10,091 nt of DNA from Stephanodiscus triporus (taxonomy: Eukaryota > Bacillariophyta > Thalassiosirophyceae > Thalassiosirales > Thalassiosiraceae). A program made the position numbers and the translations under genes. The notes beneath the pieces were generated by a model. It did not search any database. It saw nothing but the letters and a program-made list of their open reading frames with translations, and had not been told where the DNA came from. Positions 5,928-10,091 of this stretch are shown piece after piece. The first letter of the stretch is position 1; every line of letters starts with the position of its first letter. Location: contig JALLAZ010001128.1 of assembly GCA_036939755.1 (NCBI GenBank), forward strand, positions 1 through 10,091, read 5' to 3'.

Positions 5928-7325
5928 ATGATCATGCCCTCGCCGACCACCCGATCGTTTCGTGGGCAAGTCCTCATCGCGGCGTGGTCCGTCGTCGCCG
6001 CCGCGACCGCCTCCGTGATCCGACCATCGCCGCCGCCCTCGTCTTCTTCGTCCGCGCTCGGGAAGGACCATCGCGACCGTCGTCGGCGTGGCGGCGGAGG
6101 AGGAGGTCCATCGTCTTCGTCGGGTCGCCGCGACGACGACGACGATGCCTACGGACGACGGGGCCGACGGCGGTGGCTGTCTACGGAGGATCAACTCGAC
6201 ATCCTTCGTCTGGGATTCGTCCCCGTCGAAAGGCCATCGACGACGCCATCATCATCGACGACGACGACGTCCGGCGTCGTTCTCGGTCGGCGTCGATGGG
6301 GCGGCATCGGCAAAGACGACGGCGCGACCACGACGATCGGGAGGAGTAGGGTCCAACGATCTCGACGGGGACCGGATGTAGGACGTGGACGGAAGCAGCT
6401 GTCGACGGCCGACAAGCTTGACATACTGCGACTTGGCTTCATCCCGCCGAATCCCGCGGGTCGAGGGACGGACGACGACGGCGGCCGGCCCGACGCGCCG
6501 TCGTCGTCTTCCCCAGACGCGATATCGCGTTTCTGCCGCGGAGGAGGCGGCGATGGCAGAGGCGGAGCGCTAGTCAAGGTCGACGACGACAACAGCGACA
6601 ACGCCCGACGACGTCGACGTCGGCGCGACGTCTCGGTGGTCGTCCTCGCCTTCCTCGCCGGAACGTCCAACGCGATCTGTCAGCGCCGATTCGACTGCTT
6701 CGCGTCGATGATGACCGGGAACGTCATCGCCGCGTCGACGGCGTTGTCCGAACGCAGGTGGGACGACGCGCTCTTCCGTTCGTCGTTGGTGGGGGGGTAC
6801 GCGATCGGGACGGCGTGCGCGAGGTCCGTGGAATCGACGTGCCGAGACCGGCGGCGACGGTTGAGGCGGATGGGGGACGACGGATCGGCGGCGGGATCCG
6901 ACGACGACGCGCGTCATCTCGGGATCGTCGCGCTCATCGTGGCGGCGATCTTCGCCGCGGCGGAAATTACGGGCGGTCGGAACGTCCCGCTCCTGGCGGC
7001 GGGGTACGGCATGGTATACTCCTCTGCGAATCGCGCGCTCGGACCGACGATGACGCACGTCGTGACGGGACACGTCACCAAGTTGAGCGAGTCGATATGC
7101 GATCGGTTCCTCCCTCGTGGGTACGACGACGATGGGCCATCGTCGCTATCCGAAGCAAGACGGCGGGACCGCGACGGCGTCCGGACGTCGGCGCGCGTGC
7201 TCTCGTCGTTCGTGGCGGGCGTCGTCGTCGGGGTGCGGCTACTGAATTTGTTGGCGGACGACTGGGGATTCCCTTTCTTCGCGATCATCGGGGTCATCTA
7301 CGCCTTGGTCCTGGCGTCGATTTGA
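5928..7325 (+). CDS. YoaK/DUF1275-family membrane protein with N-terminal extension, 465 aa
   Basis: Residues about 234-463 match the YoaK (DUF1275) integral membrane family: VLAFLAGTSNAI, then FDCFASMMTGNVI with the family's F..xMTGN signature, a second half with GYGMVYSSANRALGPTMTHV-VTGHVTKL, and a final pair of helices ending LVLASI. About six or seven hydrophobic spans can be seen. The molecular function of the family is not established; transport has been suggested. Bacterial members are about 220-250 residues, so the ~230-residue N-terminal part is extra. It starts with a signal-like segment (residues 11-30, GQVLIAAWSVVAAATASV after basic residues); the rest is Asp/Ser/Arg/Gly-rich and probably disordered, except for two copies of LSTxDxLDILRLGFxP. 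There is no intron. The ATG at 5928 is used; one at 5934 is an alternative. The gene converges with the minus-strand gene ending at 7713. Confidence 0.85.
   Translation: MIMPSPTTRSFRGQVLIAAWSVVAAATASVIRPSPPPSSSSSALGKDHRDRRRRGGGGGGPSSSSGRRDDDDDAYGRRGRRRWLSTEDQLDILRLGFVPVERPSTTPSSSTTTTSGVVLGRRRWGGIGKDDGATTTIGRSRVQRSRRGPDVGRGRKQLSTADKLDILRLGFIPPNPAGRGTDDDGGRPDAPSSSSPDAISRFCRGGGGDGRGGALVKVDDDNSDNARRRRRRRDVSVVVLAFLAGTSNAICQRRFDCFASMMTGNVIAASTALSERRWDDALFRSSLVGGYAIGTACARSVESTCRDRRRRLRRMGDDGSAAGSDDDARHLGIVALIVAAIFAAAEITGGRNVPLLAAGYGMVYSSANRALGPTMTHVVTGHVTKLSESICDRFLPRGYDDDGPSSLSEARRRDRDGVRTSARVLSSFVAGVVVGVRLLNLLADDWGFPFFAIIGVIYALVLASI
6168..6227 (+). repeat. LDILRLGF motif, copy 1 (coding)
   Basis: Encodes RRWLSTEDQLDILRLGFVPV, residues 81-100 of the DUF1275 protein. 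It is a short ordered-looking island in low-complexity sequence and shares 14 of 20 residues with copy 2. Confidence 0.85.
6390..6449 (+). repeat. LDILRLGF motif, copy 2 (coding)
   Basis: Encodes RKQLSTADKLDILRLGFIPP, residues 155-174 of the DUF1275 protein, 74 residues after copy 1. The LDILRLGF core is identical, while the flanking low-complexity sequence is not conserved, so selection on the motif is likely. Confidence 0.85.
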
Positions 7326-7419
7326 AGGGATGAAACGATGAAAAAGGTCGAAAAGAGTGACGATGATGTTTGTACAATGCCACCGACGACGTATATCTTC
7401 AGAGGTAGACCATATTCTT

Positions 7420-7425
7420 AATAAA
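7420..7425 (+). terminator. polyadenylation-like signal AATAAA
   Basis: Lies 95 nt after the stop of the DUF1275 gene, a usual distance for a poly(A) signal. A second one follows at 7469. Confidence 0.45.
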
Positions 7426-7468
7426 TATTTGGCGAGCTCTATTTGTCTCGATGAAATGAGCGCATTCT

Positions 7469-7474
7469 AATAAA
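7469..7474 (+). terminator. second polyadenylation-like signal AATAAA
   Basis: Second AATAAA, 144 nt after the DUF1275 stop. It may be an alternative or backup 3' end. Confidence 0.35.
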
Positions 7475-7712
7475 ACTCACTCTCATAGATGCTAACGAGT
7501 TATTGCCATCATCTTGAACCGTCCGCAACGTGTTGGACGCCGCCTCCGACCCATCTCCCCCCCCCTCGTAGTCTCTTCCCTTGGCAGGAAACTAAAATTT
7601 ATAAAGCATGGTCTTCGGTAACACCGACGAATCTATGTATAGAGTTTGTTATTTCCATTAATACACCATCACATATTAGCAGTGAAAATCCGATTAACGT
7701 GACGACTATCTA

Positions 7713-10091
7713 CTATTCTAAAGACCAATTTACCGGGAAATAATCGGTCATGTCGCCTGTGCAAAACGCACTGGCATTGTAAATATCAACGCCCCCACCA
7801 TCGGCGCAAACCTCGAGCCTTCGTACGCAATCCTCCTCTCCTCCTTCCTTCCTTTTCTCGTCCTTCCGCCGAGGAGGACTTCGCGCCGAGAATTTATTGC
7901 TCCTGCTTCGAATCCTCGGCGACTGGTTCAAGAACGCTGGCGACTGGTAGCGGTGAACGGTCTTCGGGGAATTCCGAGACTTGCACGGCTGCATGGTAAT
8001 GCCGGACATCACCTCACGTATTTCTCGAATGTCGATCTCACCAACGACGGCGCCGTCCTGGTCATCGAAATCACTAACGACTTGGTGGCGGGGTGTGAAG
8101 CGATCGTCCAGGGAAGATCGACCGCCCCTGGCGAGGAATCTCCCAAGCGTATTGCCAACAGACGAGAGATGTTTGGGAGTCAACGCGAGGTCGTTGCTTT
8201 CGGCCGACATCAGCGGTGGAGGGATTCCTGCGTCGATGAAATCATTTCCCGCGGCTTTCGTGCAAGGGCGATCATTTCGCTCGATCCCGTCCCCGCCCCC
8301 CTCCTCTTTTGCGGGAGTGACAACCTCGGGGACGGAATTCCATCGCCGGTCGAACGGCGACAGCGAGGCCTCCACCTCCACGTGAGGAGCGAAGAGGCGC
8401 CGGAAGAACGGGAAGGCCTGGTTCGCGCAGCCGGGATCCACGCTCCCGCAGTCGTTGTTGGCGTTGCCATCGTAGTTGAGTTCTAGCTCCACGCCTCCGC
8501 ACGGCGAGCTCTCGGGACTTACGAGACGGGGCCAGTCGATGATTCCGGAGAAGAAGTCGAGTAGCGGCGGCACGCCCGCGGGATGCGGACATCCCCCGAC
8601 GACTACCTCGACCCCGTCGTCGCCGTCGACGTTCGCGACGACGCCTGCGCGGAACGACTCCTCGACGACGCGCCGTCCACGCTGCTGGACGACGGGAGTT
8701 CGCCCGACGGACGTCCACGTCACGCCGCCGGTCTCGCCGCGCGTCGGGGTGACTCGTCCCCGGATGGGGGAGGGGGGGACGGTATCGGACAATGCGCGGC
8801 CATTCTCCCCCTTGACACGATCCCCCGTCTCACTCGCGGATGCGCTCCTCGCGTTGCCGACCGCCCCGACCGAGTAATCGTCGTCGACGTCGGAGAGGGG
8901 CGGAGGGGGTACGGAGTCGGCGGCATTCCCCCCCGCCAACGCCGGCGTCGGGGACATCGTCCTCGTCTTCTTCCCACCCCGACGAGAAGGCGTCATCTTC
9001 GTTTCCTCCTTCTCTACGGTCGGGCCAGCCTCGACCTCGATGTCCTCCTCGCGATACGTCCTCCTCGCGAGGTCGTTGTCGTAGTCGTCGATCGCAAGGA
9101 CGCGATCGCCCCGTCGTCGTTTCTTCGCACCGGAGGAGGAGGAGGAGGTTCCCACGAATAGCGCCACCATGACGACGAGCAGACACCCCATCGACGCGAG
9201 AACGGCCATCCCCGCGGGCAAGCCGTTGCGCTCTCGCAGCCAGAAGGACGACGACGACGACGAAGACGACGATGCGTCGACGTTGAAATTTTCGACCTCG
9301 GCCGCGGCCGACGAGACCGAGACATGCCCCGCCGTCGTCCCGCCGCCGCGGGGGTCGACGACCCTCAACCCAACGACTCCCGAATATCCGTTCGACGACG
9401 ACGACGACGACGATACGATGCCGAATCCGCTACCGTCGGCCGAATCGCGCAGCAGGACGTCGATCACCCTCCCTCCCAGGTTCATGTACGCGATGGTCTC
9501 GTCGTCGAGGAAATTTTCGTCGTTCGACGCGATCGTCAGGATCATGCCGCCCCGAACGACGGAGCACTCGTTGTCCCCCCCGACGTCGAGGAGGCGGCGG
9601 GGGGACGTCGAATACGCCTTCCCCTCCCCCTCCTCCCCCCCCGTCGACGTCGTCGTCGTCGTCATCCTCCTCCTCCTCCTCCCTTCCCCATCGAACGACG
9701 TGGGATGGGTATCGCGATCGCGATCGCTCGCTCGTGCGTAGTCGCTCGATCGATCGACCGGGAGGGATTGCGTGCTCAGGTATCCGAACGACGACGACGA
9801 CGACGACGACACTCCTCCTCCACCCCCGAAGCCTCCGTCCGAGGCGCGATACGTCGTCTTCGACGAGGCCTGGACGTTGTTTTTGTCGTAGTCGTCGTAG
9901 TCGTATAGGTCATCCGCGACCACGACGAATCCCGCCATGTCGATCGAGCGCGTCCTCGGGTACGCCCCTCCTCCCCCCTCGGCCGCCGGATCGACGGGGG
10001 GCCGACAGGCGACGCCGGGCACGACGACGTCGCCGCCGCCGTCGTCGTACGACGACGACAGTCCCACGACGGGAAGGTATCCCCTCCTCCC
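7713..10091 (-). CDS. large single-pass membrane protein, N-terminus beyond window
   Basis: The frame is open from the right edge to TAG at 7713-7715: 784 codons from a GTG at 10067, and still open upstream of it. The first in-frame ATG inside the window is at 9938, but nothing shows that translation starts there, so the gene is treated as partial. Numbering from 10067, the N-terminal ~280 residues are Ser/Gly/Asp-rich, with a more ordered patch at about 173-207 (GMILTIASNDENFLDDETIA, then NLGGRVIDVLLRD). A poly-Ser neck (266-274) precedes one membrane helix at about 283-306 (PAGMAVLASMGCLLVVMVAL), followed by more Ser and AKKRRR. The basic residues put the C-terminal ~470 residues in the cytosol, in type I topology. 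That tail has many SP/TP sites (SPTP, SPIRGRVTPTRG, SPRIRSRS) that could be phosphorylated. It is probably a surface or secretory-pathway receptor-like protein; no family is recognised. Confidence 0.65.
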   Translation of the reverse strand, partial: GRRGYLPVVGLSSSYDDGGGDVVVPGVACRPPVDPAAEGGGGAYPRTRSIDMAGFVVVADDLYDYDDYDKNNVQASSKTTYRASDGGFGGGGGVSSSSSSSFGYLSTQSLPVDRSSDYARASDRDRDTHPTSFDGEGRRRRRMTTTTTSTGGEEGEGKAYSTSPRRLLDVGGDNECSVVRGGMILTIASNDENFLDDETIAYMNLGGRVIDVLLRDSADGSGFGIVSSSSSSSNGYSGVVGLRVVDPRGGGTTAGHVSVSSAAAEVENFNVDASSSSSSSSSFWLRERNGLPAGMAVLASMGCLLVVMVALFVGTSSSSSGAKKRRRGDRVLAIDDYDNDLARRTYREEDIEVEAGPTVEKEETKMTPSRRGGKKTRTMSPTPALAGGNAADSVPPPPLSDVDDDYSVGAVGNARSASASETGDRVKGENGRALSDTVPPSPIRGRVTPTRGETGGVTWTSVGRTPVVQQRGRRVVEESFRAGVVANVDGDDGVEVVVGGCPHPAGVPPLLDFFSGIIDWPRLVSPESSPCGGVELELNYDGNANNDCGSVDPGCANQAFPFFRRLFAPHVEVEASLSPFDRRWNSVPEVVTPAKEEGGGDGIERNDRPCTKAAGNDFIDAGIPPPLMSAESNDLALTPKHLSSVGNTLGRFLARGGRSSLDDRFTPRHQVVSDFDDQDGAVVGEIDIREIREVMSGITMQPCKSRNSPKTVHRYQSPAFLNQSPRIRSRSNKFSARSPPRRKDEKRKEGGEEDCVRRLEVCADGGGVDIYNASAFCTGDMTDYFPVNWSLE
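9150..9221 (-). other. sequence encoding the single membrane helix
   Basis: Encodes residues about 283-306 of the minus-strand protein, the only long hydrophobic span in it. It lies between two poly-Ser runs (266-274 and 308-312) and is followed by KKRRR. Confidence 0.75.
9246..9272 (-). repeat. CGA/TCG triplet run encoding poly-Ser
   Basis: A near-perfect triplet run encodes nine serines just before the membrane helix. Similar runs at 9393-9414 and 9787-9810 encode other Ser tracts of the same protein. On the opposite strand these read as Asp, Arg or Thr runs and create spurious ORFs. Confidence 0.8.

Larger units (their letters stand above)
7326..7712. other. convergent intergenic region
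   Basis: AT-rich DNA between two genes that converge. It holds two AATAAA signals for the plus-strand gene. No AATAAA was found on the minus strand for the gene ending at 7713. An 84-codon plus-strand ORF (7489-7743) overlaps the minus gene's end and has no recognisable features. Confidence 0.5.

Noticed and set aside
650..6240. shared LST tripeptide in the KH-like protein (WLSTPEVR) and the DUF1275 protein (WLSTEDQL)
   Set aside because: Only four residues agree and the surrounding sequence differs; chance is the simplest reading.
5820..6670. overlapping minus-strand and other-frame ORFs over the DUF1275 gene
   Set aside because: Arg/Pro/Ser-rich shadows caused by CGA/TCG triplets that lack stop codons in any frame; only the frame at 5928 carries the membrane family.
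7489..7743. 84-codon plus-strand ORF
   Set aside because: Starts in the 3' flank of the DUF1275 gene, has no recognisable feature, and overlaps the end of the minus-strand gene.
8476..9908. several plus-strand ORFs of 110-194 codons opposite the large minus-strand gene
   Set aside because: Arg/Asp/Ser repeat translations with no membrane or domain features; they are shadows of the minus-strand frame.

Overview
The window looks like nuclear DNA from a compact eukaryotic genome, most likely a stramenopile alga such as a centric diatom. This rests on three things: short GT-AG introns (62 to 176 nt) that join reading frames cleanly, GC-rich coding blocks set in AT-rich intergenic DNA, and proteins full of Asp, Ser, Gly and Arg runs built from CGA/TCG triplets. 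The taxonomic placement is inference. No rRNA or tRNA gene, CRISPR array, operon or bacterial-type signal was seen.

Layout. 1-472: upstream region with two inverted repeats. 473-1662 (+): a two-exon gene for a 337-residue protein that reads as two KH-like RNA-binding modules, the first with an intact GXXG loop (GTGG) and the second without it. 1663-3536: AT-rich DNA with two diverged copies of a ~280-310 bp repeat, a (TAA)8 microsatellite and a short gene-like ORF that runs into repeat sequence. 3537-4012 (+): a two-exon gene for a 118-residue orphan protein, preceded by a cluster of CRE-like ACGT/TGACG sites. 4215-4367: a possible 50-residue ORF. 4858-5237: an unresolved spliced gene or gene relic with a consensus 62-nt intron and an exon encoding one strongly hydrophobic segment. 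5238-5927: a possible transposase relic on the minus strand, a strong hairpin, then the upstream region of the next gene. 5928-7325 (+): a YoaK/DUF1275-family membrane protein with a long disordered N-terminal extension carrying a duplicated 20-residue motif. 7713-10091 (-): most of a large single-pass membrane protein whose N-terminus lies beyond the right edge; it converges on the DUF1275 gene.

The genes share no obvious pathway and do not form an evident system. The best leads are the duplicated LSTxDxLDILRLGF motif fused to DUF1275, the asymmetric tandem KH-like protein, the repeat family at 1975-3245, and the broken or unresolved gene around 4.9-5.2 kb. Many long ORFs on the opposite strand of the GC-rich genes arise because CGA/TCG triplet runs contain no stop codon in any frame; they were not annotated.
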